A stretch of 7,066 nt of DNA from contig JASLDK010000109.1 of assembly GCA_030145945.1 (NCBI GenBank), forward strand, positions 1 to 7,066, in the 5' to 3' direction. The stretch is from Nocardioides sp. Its GTDB lineage: Bacteria; Actinomycetota; Actinomycetes; Propionibacteriales; Nocardioidaceae. Made by a program: the position numbers and the translations under genes. Under the pieces are notes generated by a model. That model was not told where the DNA came from. It did no database searches and was given only the letters and a program-made list of their open reading frames with translations. Of the stretch, positions 1 through 5,515 are shown piece by piece. Position 1 is the first letter of the stretch. Each line of letters begins with the position of its first letter.

Positions 1-478
1 GGCTGATCTGCTGGCTGAAGGCCGGCGTCAACTTCTTGTCATCGGCACCAGCGATGACCACGGTCCCGCCGGTGCATGTTCCGTCGGCCGCGACGCTCGT
101 TCCCGCGCCCTTGTGGACGATCAATCGCAGGTGCTGAAGAAGGTTGGCCTGGTTTCCCGCATCATTGGCCCCGCTGACTCCGAGATCCAGGTTCATCTTG
201 AGGTGGGCGCCTGTTCCGTTGTTGGTGACCACGACGATCTTCCCCTTGCTCGCGCCCGCCGAGATCGCGCCGATGTCCCAGTTCGCCGTCGAGTCCAGCC
301 CGACGCGCAGGGAACCCGCTGTGACCGTCGCACCCTGGACTGTGGCGGTGTCCTTCCAGTAGGCGGAGGTCGCGACCGCTCCCGTACCGAGCAGCAGACC
401 GGCGGACAGCAGTGCTCGAGTCCGCCCGCGTCCGAACCACGCCGGTGCCGTGTTGTCGTGCTGTCCTCGCCTAGCCAC
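1..478 (-). CDS. SipW-dependent-type exported protein (TasA/CalY-like), C-terminus cut by window edge
   Basis: This gene was found by reading the minus strand from a GTG at 478; 159 codons are open to the window edge and the stop lies outside. Residues 1-21 are polar and Arg-rich (RRG, GRGRTR). A hydrophobic stretch follows at 22-39, ending in ATSAYWKDTATV at about 36-47. The hydrophobic core followed by A-Y/F-W/N-D is the hallmark of SipW-type signal peptides of TasA/CalY-like proteins, with cleavage probably near A39. After it come an ATVTAGSLRVGLD segment, as in TasA-like mature N-termini, and beta-rich sequence with VVVTNNGTGAHLK at 82-94 and one Cys (C135). The start overlaps the LPXTG gene by 8 nt and has a GAGGAG Shine-Dalgarno 7 nt upstream, indicating translational coupling. 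It resembles the product of 1878-2417 (AYW motif, HLK segment), so I infer a paralogous substrate of the signal peptidase encoded between them. Family assignment is fairly secure; fibre formation is inference. Confidence 0.82.
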   Translation of the reverse strand, partial: MARRGQHDNTAPAWFGRGRTRALLSAGLLLGTGAVATSAYWKDTATVQGATVTAGSLRVGLDSTANWDIGAISAGASKGKIVVVTNNGTGAHLKMNLDLGVSGANDAGNQANLLQHLRLIVHKGAGTSVAADGTCTGGTVVIAGADDKKLTPAFSQQIS

Positions 479-1154
479 GGGTCTGCTCCTCACGGGTGCC
501 ACGCCGACGGACCAGGGCGATGCCGCCACCGATCAGACCCGCCGCGAGCCACAACAGGCTTGCACTGACGGCATTGCCGGTGCCGGGCAGGCCACCGACA
601 TCCTCTTGGCCCCCGACGTCACCATCGCCGTTCTTCCCGCCCTTGCCCTTGCCTCCCGAACTCTCCCCCGCCACGGCGCCGTCCTCGGACATCGTGACGC
701 GGACGGAGAACGGCGCCATCTGGTCCATGCGCGCGGTGGTCTCCGAGCGGAAGGAGCCCCGAACGGTGACCGTCGTGTTCGCACCCCGGGCGATGTTGAG
801 TGCCGCCGGCTGCAGCTGGGTCGTGCCACCGACGATCCGCGACCAGGTTCCTGTGCCCAGGCGCGCCTCCAGCACGAAGTCGGGCGACCCGATCAGACCG
901 TTCGGATCCTCCGCCAGCACGTCGACGGTGACCTCACCGGCCGACGGGCCGTCGTTGCGGACCAGGAACGAGCGTTGCTCGACGTCGCCGGGGACCCAGG
1001 TGAAGCCGGGTGCGAACATCGGCGTCGAGAGAGACGTCGTCCAGTTCACTCCGTCATAGCTGAGCCCGATCTCACCGTCCGCGGCTGCGGGCGCCGCTAC
1101 GAGACCGACAGCCAGGAAGGCTGTGGCCACGAGTACGACGAGGCGGTGGATCAC
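471..1154 (-). CDS. LPXTG-type cell-wall-anchored surface protein
   Basis: The gene encodes 227 aa from a GTG start. Residues 1-25 form a Sec signal peptide (MIHR, hydrophobic core, APAAA before DG). Residues 26-155 are probably an all-beta domain (VPGDVEQRSFLVRNDGPSAG, then TVTVRGSFRSETT), resembling immunoglobulin-like surface domains. A Gly/Lys/Asp-rich linker at about 163-187 leads to the sorting signal LPGTG at 189-193, a membrane segment at about 197-215 and a basic tail beginning RRRG. This order is the classic sortase substrate layout, predicting cleavage between T and G and attachment to peptidoglycan; no sortase gene is in the window. GTG 1154 overlaps the TGA of the signal peptidase gene (GTGA), with GAAAGG 7 nt upstream as a likely ribosome binding site. 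The next gene overlaps its 3' end by 8 nt, so it belongs to the export operon. I infer that it serves as wall anchor or partner for the SipW-type substrates; its precise function is unknown. Confidence 0.88.
   Translation of the reverse strand: MIHRLVVLVATAFLAVGLVAAPAAADGEIGLSYDGVNWTTSLSTPMFAPGFTWVPGDVEQRSFLVRNDGPSAGEVTVDVLAEDPNGLIGSPDFVLEARLGTGTWSRIVGGTTQLQPAALNIARGANTTVTVRGSFRSETTARMDQMAPFSVRVTMSEDGAVAGESSGGKGKGGKNGDGDVGGQEDVGGLPGTGNAVSASLLWLAAGLIGGGIALVRRRGTREEQTRG
486..491 (-). promoter_or_regulatory. Ribosome binding site GAGGAG for the GTG start at 478
   Basis: GAGGAG on the minus strand lies 7 nt before GTG 478, inside the last codons of the upstream LPXTG gene. It is the main evidence for choosing this start, because the reading frame has no ATG near its beginning. 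Confidence 0.75.
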
Positions 1155-1873
1155 GGACGGGCCTTTCGGTTGCGAAGGAGGAAGAGGAGGGCGGCGAGTG
1201 CTGTGGCGGCGGCCAGGACGACGCGGGCGTCGAGCCTCGGCCTGTTCACCTCGACCAGCGGTCGGGGTGTCCGGTTGTTGAGTTCTTCGGCAGGTTCACT
1301 GATGTCAGGAGCGGTGTTCGGATCAGTGTTGTCAACTACCTGATCTGGCACTCCGCCCTTCTTACGGCGCCGATCCCGGATGGCTCCGACGAACATGAAG
1401 ACCGCGTAGCCCACCAACCCGGCCGAGACGACCAGGACGGCGCTCTGCCGCTGCTTTCCTGTCAGTGCGTTGTTGACGTAGCCGAGGTAGGGCACCGAGT
1501 ACCAGAGCCGACCGCGCACCTGGACGGGCTTCACCGGCTCCCGGTCAGGTGCGTTGTTCGCGTCACCCTGGGCGGTGTAGGTCGTCTCTCCGTCGAGCGT
1601 TGATCCGACCGACACGATCCGGTGGGTGACCACGGTCGCCTTGCCGGATTCCAGCTGATAGGTGACGACATCACCGATCCCGTAGGAGTCCTCTGGCTTG
1701 ACGACCACCAAGGTCCCGGGCGGGTAGTGCGGCCTCATCGACCCGGTGAGCACGGTGTACGGCGTCCCCCCGGCGAGCCGCGGCACGAGGACCGCAGCCG
1801 CCAGGATGAGGACGACACCGAGGATCACCAGCCAGGCGACAACCTGCCCTGCCCACCCGAGAGCGGACCTCAA
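1151..1873 (-). CDS. SipW-like signal peptidase I (ER/archaeal type)
   Basis: A membrane signal peptidase that removes signal peptides at the outer face of the membrane. From the TTG at 1873 it has 240 aa. One N-terminal membrane segment (about 11-32) is followed by TPYTVLTGSMRPHYPPGTLV with the nucleophile Ser (S45) in GSM. Next come GDVVTY and THRIV with His (H84) where bacterial LepB enzymes have the catalytic Lys, then QGDANNAPD (about 102-110). Ser/His with this GD..N..D box is the SipW/Sec11 type, known in Bacillus to process TasA. A second membrane segment lies at about 145-165. A polar tail then leads to a third hydrophobic stretch (about 218-233) and RNRK, an unusual C-terminal extension. 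Start choice is uncertain: an in-frame TTG at 1918 would overlap the upstream gene by 41 nt, GTG 1828 is also possible, and none has a clear Shine-Dalgarno. TTG 1873 lies 4 nt after the upstream stop, favouring coupling. Flanking genes encode likely substrates. Confidence 0.88.
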   Translation of the reverse strand: MRSALGWAGQVVAWLVILGVVLILAAAVLVPRLAGGTPYTVLTGSMRPHYPPGTLVVVKPEDSYGIGDVVTYQLESGKATVVTHRIVSVGSTLDGETTYTAQGDANNAPDREPVKPVQVRGRLWYSVPYLGYVNNALTGKQRQSAVLVVSAGLVGYAVFMFVGAIRDRRRKKGGVPDQVVDNTDPNTAPDISEPAEELNNRTPRPLVEVNRPRLDARVVLAAATALAALLFLLRNRKARP

Positions 1874-1877
1874 CGGA

Positions 1878-2417
1878 TCAGTTGTGCAGCTGGGTGACCG
1901 TGATACCGATGTCGCCAAGCGTCTTGGACAGCGACGGAACCTTGTTCAAGTCGTTGTCTGCGGCAGAGCCGTAGCCCCAGGTCACGGCGATGCTCACCGG
2001 CACCGTGTTTGGTCCTTGATTGACCGCCAAGCCAGACTGCCCCGTGGGCGAACCGGAGACCGTCGCGACAACGGACAACTCGTCCCAAGGCGCCGAGAGT
2101 GCGCCGGCGGGTGTCGTGGCCGCGATGTCCACCTTCTTGAGGTGGGTGCCCTGCACATCGACGGTCACGTCGCAGGTCTTCGTCAGTGTGTCGCCGGGAA
2201 CGAGCTTGTCGGTAGTGGGGTCAAAGGCAACGTTGCCGTCCAACTTCCAGCCCGTCGTACCCTTGCACGCAGTCGCGTCGAGTGTGAGGTGTCCGCTCGA
2301 GATCGACGTGCCGGCAACCGTGTCTGTCGCATTCCAGTAAGCCAGGGTGCCCGCACCACCCATGAGCAGGACGGCCGCTCCACCAGCGGCGATCGCGCCC
2401 TTCGTCGTCTTCTTCAT
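1878..2417 (-). CDS. SipW-dependent-type signal peptide exported protein (TasA/CalY-like)
   Basis: A 179-aa exported protein and the first gene of the export module. The N-terminus MKKTTKGAIAAGGAAVLLMG continues with GAGTLAYWNATDTVAGTSIS (21-40). This is the alternate signal peptide of actinobacterial TasA/CalY-like proteins, with K/T-rich start, Gly/Ala core and AYWN; cleavage is expected near A26. The mature part begins with SGHLTLDAT, then has VPGDTLTKTCDVTVDVQGTHLKK and further beta-rich segments, with Cys at 51 and 82 that could form a disulfide. ATG 2417 was chosen because the signal peptide begins there and GGAG lies 8 nt upstream; the frame stays open to 2594, but that extension crosses the hairpin and reads as non-protein-like. 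The SipW-like peptidase gene follows within 4 nt and probably matures this protein. By analogy with Bacillus TasA it may form extracellular fibres, which is inference. A second, similar substrate is encoded at the left edge. Confidence 0.88.
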   Translation of the reverse strand: MKKTTKGAIAAGGAAVLLMGGAGTLAYWNATDTVAGTSISSGHLTLDATACKGTTGWKLDGNVAFDPTTDKLVPGDTLTKTCDVTVDVQGTHLKKVDIAATTPAGALSAPWDELSVVATVSGSPTGQSGLAVNQGPNTVPVSIAVTWGYGSAADNDLNKVPSLSKTLGDIGITVTQLHN

Positions 2418-2425
2418 GTTCTGTT

Positions 2426-2429
2426 CTCC
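2426..2429 (-). promoter_or_regulatory. Ribosome binding site GGAG for the TasA/CalY-like gene
   Basis: GGAG (within CTGGAGAA) on the minus strand lies 8 nt before ATG 2417. It supports this internal ATG over upstream in-frame starts. Together with the signal peptide it fixes the gene start. Confidence 0.7.
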
Positions 2430-2528
2430 AGTCCCCATGCCTGATGTCCCCAGGTCTGGTTGTCGTGGTTGCGGCGCAGGAAGCGCCTCGTGATCCGCAA
2501 CGAAGCCAAACACAATCGGGCACGGCGC

Positions 2529-2566
2529 GTGACCGGAATGGGGACATTGGTCCCAGATGTGACCGG
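2529..2566. promoter_or_regulatory. Candidate operator: GGGAC-N4-GTCCC palindrome between two GTGACCGG repeats
   Basis: The palindrome GGGAC/attg/GTCCC occupies 2541-2554. It is flanked by direct copies of GTGACCGG at 2529-2536 and 2559-2566, each separated from it by exactly 4 nt. The GGGAC-N4-GTCCC core is the same as in DosR/DevR (LuxR-type response regulator) boxes of actinobacteria, which is established for that family. That such a regulator acts here is inference. The palindrome centre is about 130 nt upstream of the TasA/CalY-like start, so regulation of the export module is plausible. No regulator of this type is encoded in the window, and I could not place a convincing -35/-10 pair between this site and the gene. 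The rest of the 2418-2528 leader holds only a weak 5-bp hairpin (2473-2477 with 2483-2487). Confidence 0.45.
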
Positions 2567-2600
2567 GGCCATGGTCCCGGCGCACCAGGACCATGGCCCC
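2565..2600 (-). terminator. Strong hairpin after pdxS, probable terminator
   Basis: GGGGCCATGGTCC at 2565-2577 and GGACCATGGCCCC at 2588-2600 form a perfect 13-bp inverted repeat with a 10-nt loop. It starts 38 nt after the pdxS stop. There is no T-run, but U-less hairpin terminators are common in high-GC actinobacteria. The adjacent palindrome CCCCTTGGGG (2597-2606) offers a competing fold of one arm. The position between pdxS and the export module supports transcription termination; a protein-binding role cannot be excluded. Confidence 0.65.
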
Positions 2601-2638
2601 TTGGGGTCATGCAGCGATCGACGGTGTGTCGAGCGAGG

Positions 2639-3544
2639 TCACCAGCCGCGTTCGGCGAACTGGATCGAGCGCGCGGGCTCGTCGACGTTGATGCCGACCA
2701 TGGCCTCGCCCAGACCGCGGGAGACCTTCGCGACGACGTCGGGGTCGTCGTGGAAGGTGGTGGCCTTCACGATCGCCTCGGCACGCTGGGCCGGGTTGCC
2801 GGACTTGAAGATGCCGTAGCCGACGAAGACGCCCTCGGCGCCGAGCTGCATCATCATCGCCGCGTCGGCCGGAGTCGCGATGCCGCCGGCCGTGAACAGG
2901 ACGACGGGCAACTTGCCGTTGCGCGCGACCTCGACGACCAGGTCGTACGGCGCCTGCAGCTCCTTGGCGGCGACGTACAGCTCGTCCTTGTCCAAGCCCT
3001 GCAGGCGGCGAAGCTCCGCGCGGATGGTGCGCATGTGGGTGACGGCGTTGGACACGTCACCCGTGCCGGCCTCGCCCTTGGAGCGGATCATCGCCGCGCC
3101 CTCGGTGATCCGGCGCAGGGCCTCGCCCAGGTTGGTCGCACCGCACACGAACGGAACCGTGAAGTTCCACTTGTCGATGTGGTTGGCGTAGTCGGCGGGC
3201 GTCAGCACCTCGGACTCGTCGATGTAGTCGACGCCGAGCGACTGGAGCACCTGCGCCTCGGCGAAGTGGCCGATGCGGGCCTTGGCCATCACGGGGATGG
3301 AGACGGCCTCGATGATGCCGTCGATCATGTCGGGGTCGCTCATCCGGGAGACGCCGCCCTGGGCGCGGATGTCGGCGGGGACCCGCTCAAGGGCCATGAC
3401 GGCCACTGCTCCGGCGTCCTCGGCGATCTTCGCCTGCTCAGGAGTGACGACGTCCATGATGACGCCACCCTTGAGCATCTCGGCCATGCCGCGCTTGACC
3501 CGGGTGGTGCCCTGCCCAGAAGTGGGCTCTACCTGCTCGCTCAT
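2639..3544 (-). CDS. pdxS: Pyridoxal 5'-phosphate synthase lyase subunit PdxS
   Basis: PdxS makes PLP (vitamin B6) from ribose 5-phosphate, glyceraldehyde 3-phosphate and ammonia supplied by the glutaminase PdxT, in the cytoplasm as a dodecamer. The 301-aa product has the family's usual length and near-continuous similarity to the (beta/alpha)8 barrel. The Asp in GGVIMDVVTPEQA (D31) and the two catalytic lysines, K88 in PVMAKARIGHF and K156 in MIRSKGEAGTGD, are present. So are the phosphate-binding segments LFTAGGIATPADAA and GAEGVFVGYGIFKS. The ATG has no Shine-Dalgarno but is preceded by a -10 box, suggesting a leaderless mRNA. The upstream neighbour pgsA ends 22 nt before it, so read-through from the thrS–pgsA block is also possible. 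No pdxT is found downstream; a hairpin and the export module follow instead. PdxT must then be encoded elsewhere if the enzyme uses glutamine. Confidence 0.98.
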   Translation of the reverse strand: MSEQVEPTSGQGTTRVKRGMAEMLKGGVIMDVVTPEQAKIAEDAGAVAVMALERVPADIRAQGGVSRMSDPDMIDGIIEAVSIPVMAKARIGHFAEAQVLQSLGVDYIDESEVLTPADYANHIDKWNFTVPFVCGATNLGEALRRITEGAAMIRSKGEAGTGDVSNAVTHMRTIRAELRRLQGLDKDELYVAAKELQAPYDLVVEVARNGKLPVVLFTAGGIATPADAAMMMQLGAEGVFVGYGIFKSGNPAQRAEAIVKATTFHDDPDVVAKVSRGLGEAMVGINVDEPARSIQFAERGW

Positions 3545-3551
3545 ACAGATG

Positions 3552-3581
3552 AGTCTAGGACGGTTTTCAGGCCTCGGTCGC
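3552..3581 (-). promoter_or_regulatory. Probable leaderless promoter of pdxS
   Basis: On the minus strand TAGACT (3557-3552) fits the actinobacterial TAnnnT -10 motif. It is followed by CATCTGT and then the pdxS ATG, so transcription would begin at or next to the A of the start codon. A weak -35 candidate with GACC (3581-3576) lies 18 nt upstream, inside the 3' end of pgsA. The absence of any Shine-Dalgarno before pdxS supports a leaderless transcript. Confidence 0.55.
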
Positions 3582-4214
3582 CGGGGTCTCCCCTGCGGAC
3601 GCGAGCGCCTGCCGACGTACCTTCAGGACCCGGAAGGCGACCGTGTAGGTGCTCGCCAGCGCGAGCGCCCACAGGGTGACGTACATCAGGATCGGCAGGT
3701 TGAGGAGGTCGCCCAGACCCGTCATCACGAGGATCGCGACCAGCCGGTCGGCCCGCTCGGCGATGCCGCCCTTGGCGTCCATCCCCAGGGACTCCGCGCG
3801 AGCCCGGGCGTAGGACGTGACCGAGCCCATCACCAGGCACCACAGGGTGACGCACAGGTAGACGTAGCTGTCGCCCTGGTCCTTGCCGGTGCCGGCGAAG
3901 TAGAGCGCGAGGCCACCGAAGATCGCCCCGTCGCCGATGCGGTCGAGGGTCGAGTCCCAGAACGCACCGAACTTCGAGACCCGGCCGGTCTCGCGCGCCA
4001 TCCGACCGTCGATGAGGTCGCTGAACACGAAGGCGGTGATGAAGAGCACCCCCGCCAGCAGCTTGCCCTGCGGGAAGAAGATCAGGGCGCCCGCAGCAAC
4101 GCCGAGCGTTCCGACGAGCGTGACGGCGTCGGGGCTGATGCCCAACCTGATGAACAGCCGCACCACAGGGTGCAGCACGGTTCCGGCCCAGAACTCCTTG
4201 AAGCGATCCAACAC
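3567..4214 (-). CDS. pgsA: CDP-alcohol phosphatidyltransferase, probable phosphatidylinositol phosphate synthase
   Basis: An integral membrane enzyme that transfers a CDP-diacylglycerol phosphatidyl group to an alcohol. In actinobacteria the homologue at this locus (PgsA1, Rv2612c) uses inositol 1-phosphate and feeds phosphatidylinositol and mannoside synthesis. From GTG 4214 the product has 215 aa. It carries the complete CDP-alcohol motif D-x2-DG-x2-AR-x8-G-x3-D-x3-D at residues 66-91 (DLIDGRMAR then GAFWDSTLD), with D66, D69, D87 and D91 as expected metal ligands and base. Several hydrophobic segments surround it, and ARAESLGMDAKGGIAERADR at about 140-160 matches the family. The GTG was chosen because the frame further upstream lies inside the HIT gene; it sits 11 nt after that stop with a distant GGAAGG. 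The next codon, TTG, is an alternative. In M. tuberculosis an acyltransferase and pimA follow this gene; here pdxS follows directly. Substrate choice is inferred from synteny. Confidence 0.92.
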   Translation of the reverse strand: MLDRFKEFWAGTVLHPVVRLFIRLGISPDAVTLVGTLGVAAGALIFFPQGKLLAGVLFITAFVFSDLIDGRMARETGRVSKFGAFWDSTLDRIGDGAIFGGLALYFAGTGKDQGDSYVYLCVTLWCLVMGSVTSYARARAESLGMDAKGGIAERADRLVAILVMTGLGDLLNLPILMYVTLWALALASTYTVAFRVLKVRRQALASAGETPATEA

Positions 4215-4225
4215 GGGGCCCGAAC

Positions 4226-4753
4226 CTACCCTTCCCAGGCCTCCGCAAGCAGATCGCGGGTCTCCCCCAACAACTGCGGGAGCGTCTTGGTGCCGCCGAT
4301 CACGGTCATGAAGTTCGCGTCCCCCGACCAACGGGGTACGACGTGCTGGTGGAGGTGTCCCGCGAGGGACCCACCGGCGGCTCCGCCGAGATTGAGTCCG
4401 ACATTGAAGGCGTCCGGGCTGGACACCGCGCGAATGGCCCGCAGCGACGCCTTGGTGAGGGCGCTGATCTCCGCGGTCTCCTCGTCGTCGAGGTCGAGGT
4501 AGTCAGCCACGTGACGGTAGGGCAGCACCATCAGGTGTCCGGAGTTGTAGGGGTAGAGGTTCATGATCACGTAGGCCGTGCGGCCGCGTCGGACGACGAG
4601 GTCGTCGTCGGTCGAGGTCGCTGGGTCGACGGTGATCCGACAGAACGGGCAGCTCGGACCCTTCGGGCCGTCGCCGGACTCGCCCGTGACATAGGCCATC
4701 CGGTGCGGCGTCCAGAGACGTTCGAGTCCGTCGGGTCCGGAATCGGACGTCAT
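4226..4753 (-). CDS. HIT-domain protein, probable Ap4A phosphorylase (Rv2613c-like)
   Basis: A 175-aa HIT-superfamily nucleotide-binding protein. The histidine triad HLHQHVV is at 133-139, with H135 the expected catalytic residue that forms the nucleotidyl intermediate. Other family segments are LWTPHRMAYV (13-22), NLYPYNSGHLMVLPYRHV (65-82), FNVGLNLGGAAGGSLAGHLH (116-135) and PRWSGDANFMTVIGGTKTLPQ (140-160). They match mycobacterial Rv2613c closely; that protein is known as a diadenosine tetraphosphate phosphorylase. A CPFC pair (35-38), possibly zinc binding, is present here; I recall Rv2613c as lacking it. ATG 4753 overlaps the TGA of the TetR gene (ATGA), implying translational coupling, and pgsA starts 11 nt downstream. 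The position between thrS and pgsA is conserved with mycobacteria. Ap4A is a side product of aminoacyl-tRNA synthetases, so linkage to thrS is functionally sensible, though this is inference. Confidence 0.92.
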   Translation of the reverse strand: MTSDSGPDGLERLWTPHRMAYVTGESGDGPKGPSCPFCRITVDPATSTDDDLVVRRGRTAYVIMNLYPYNSGHLMVLPYRHVADYLDLDDEETAEISALTKASLRAIRAVSSPDAFNVGLNLGGAAGGSLAGHLHQHVVPRWSGDANFMTVIGGTKTLPQLLGETRDLLAEAWEG

Positions 4754-5508
4754 GCGTCATCCTCGACGTCGGGACCGGAGTCGTCGCTGCCACCGAGCAT
4801 CGGCAACAGGTCGGAGACCGGGAGTTCGGGGAGGTTGATCCCGCGGGCAAGTGCCAGACCGTTGACCTGCACCCAGATCGATTCGGCCAGGAACTCGACG
4901 CAGGTGTCGATCCCGGGTTCACGGGCACCACGTTCGAGCCACCGACGTACGGCGGCGAAGACGCCACCGATCATCCCGAACACCCACGGGTCGAGCGCGG
5001 CCTTGTCGTCCGGGCTCAGCTCGACACCGAGCGCCGCCACGACGACGGCCATCAGTTCCTCGATGCCGTTGGCGATCTGTTCGACCGCCTGGCCCAGCGG
5101 GCTCGGTCCCCAACCGGCGAGATCGCGTTCGGCGAACCAGTAGAGCGTGGGATGTGCCTCGGCCCATCGCACGAACCGGTCGATGATCGCGTGCACGATC
5201 TGGTCCGGCGTGCCGTCGTAGGAGAGAGCGGGCAGGACCTCGAGGCCGATGATGTCGCTGATCTGACGCTGCACCTCGCGGTCGAGGTCGGACCGGTCCT
5301 CGAAGTGGCGATAGATGACGGTCCGGCTCATCCCGGCCTCGTCGGCGACGGCCTGGACCTGGACGTCCTCCCCCGGGCTCTGGCGTTCGAGCACGGTGAT
5401 CGCCGCGTCGATGATCACCTGGCGGCGTACCTGGTTGTGCTCCTGCCATCGGAGCCGACGGCCGTCCTGCGGCTCGGATCGCTCCGAGCGCCCCATGTCA
5501 ACGGTCAC
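4750..5508 (-). CDS. TetR/AcrR-family transcriptional regulator
   Basis: A 252-aa cytoplasmic DNA-binding repressor-type protein. The N-terminal helix-turn-helix at about residues 29-75 is typical: RRQVIIDAAITVLERQ, then VQAVADEAGMSRTVIYRHFE with the family signature around A-x-x-A-G-x-S-x-x-x-x-Y-x-H-F. The remaining 170 residues form an alpha-helical ligand/dimer domain with many Trp (for example FVRWAEAHPTLYWFAERD and WVFGMIGGVFAAVRRWLERG), suggesting a hydrophobic ligand, which cannot be named. GTG 5508 was chosen because GAGGG (5516-5520) lies 7 nt before it; TTG 5514 and ATG 5496 are in-frame alternatives. It begins 31 nt after the lipoprotein stop, and its TGA overlaps the HIT start (ATGA). 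Being embedded in a constitutive-looking operon, it may control genes elsewhere. Its target is unknown. Confidence 0.93.
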   Translation of the reverse strand: MTVDMGRSERSEPQDGRRLRWQEHNQVRRQVIIDAAITVLERQSPGEDVQVQAVADEAGMSRTVIYRHFEDRSDLDREVQRQISDIIGLEVLPALSYDGTPDQIVHAIIDRFVRWAEAHPTLYWFAERDLAGWGPSPLGQAVEQIANGIEELMAVVVAALGVELSPDDKAALDPWVFGMIGGVFAAVRRWLERGAREPGIDTCVEFLAESIWVQVNGLALARGINLPELPVSDLLPMLGGSDDSGPDVEDDA

Positions 5509-5515
5509 TGCCAAA

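Noticed and set aside
450..1343. Plus-strand open frame of 297 codons opposite the LPXTG gene
   Set aside because: Its product is Arg-rich and non-globular, while the minus strand gives a signal peptide, LPGTG, membrane segment and basic tail in order.
2429..2451. Two GGGGAC copies 15 nt apart close to the TasA/CalY-like start
   Set aside because: They are direct, not inverted, and partly overlap the ribosome binding site, so a regulator half-site role cannot be supported from sequence alone.
2473..2487. Small hairpin GGCGC/GCGCC in the leader of the TasA/CalY-like gene
   Set aside because: Only 5 bp with a 5-nt loop, expected by chance in GC-rich DNA, and not placed as an attenuator with a T-run.
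1878..2594. Longer version of the TasA/CalY-like gene starting at 2594
   Set aside because: The extra 59 residues read through the hairpin and operator, and the signal peptide with its GGAG site begins at 2417.
2444..3679. Long plus-strand open frame opposite pdxS (411 codons)
   Set aside because: It is antisense to a certain pdxS, has no family-like sequence (repetitive His/Asp/Gly/Val), and crosses the hairpin. Long antisense frames are expected at this GC content.
3567..4331. Longer version of pgsA starting at 4331
   Set aside because: The extension lies within the HIT gene and reads as an out-of-frame shadow; family-like sequence begins at the GTG 4214.
3273..4502. Long plus-strand open frame opposite pdxS, pgsA and the HIT gene (409 codons)
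   Set aside because: It runs across three well-identified minus-strand genes and its translation is low-complexity Arg/Glu/Pro-rich without domains.
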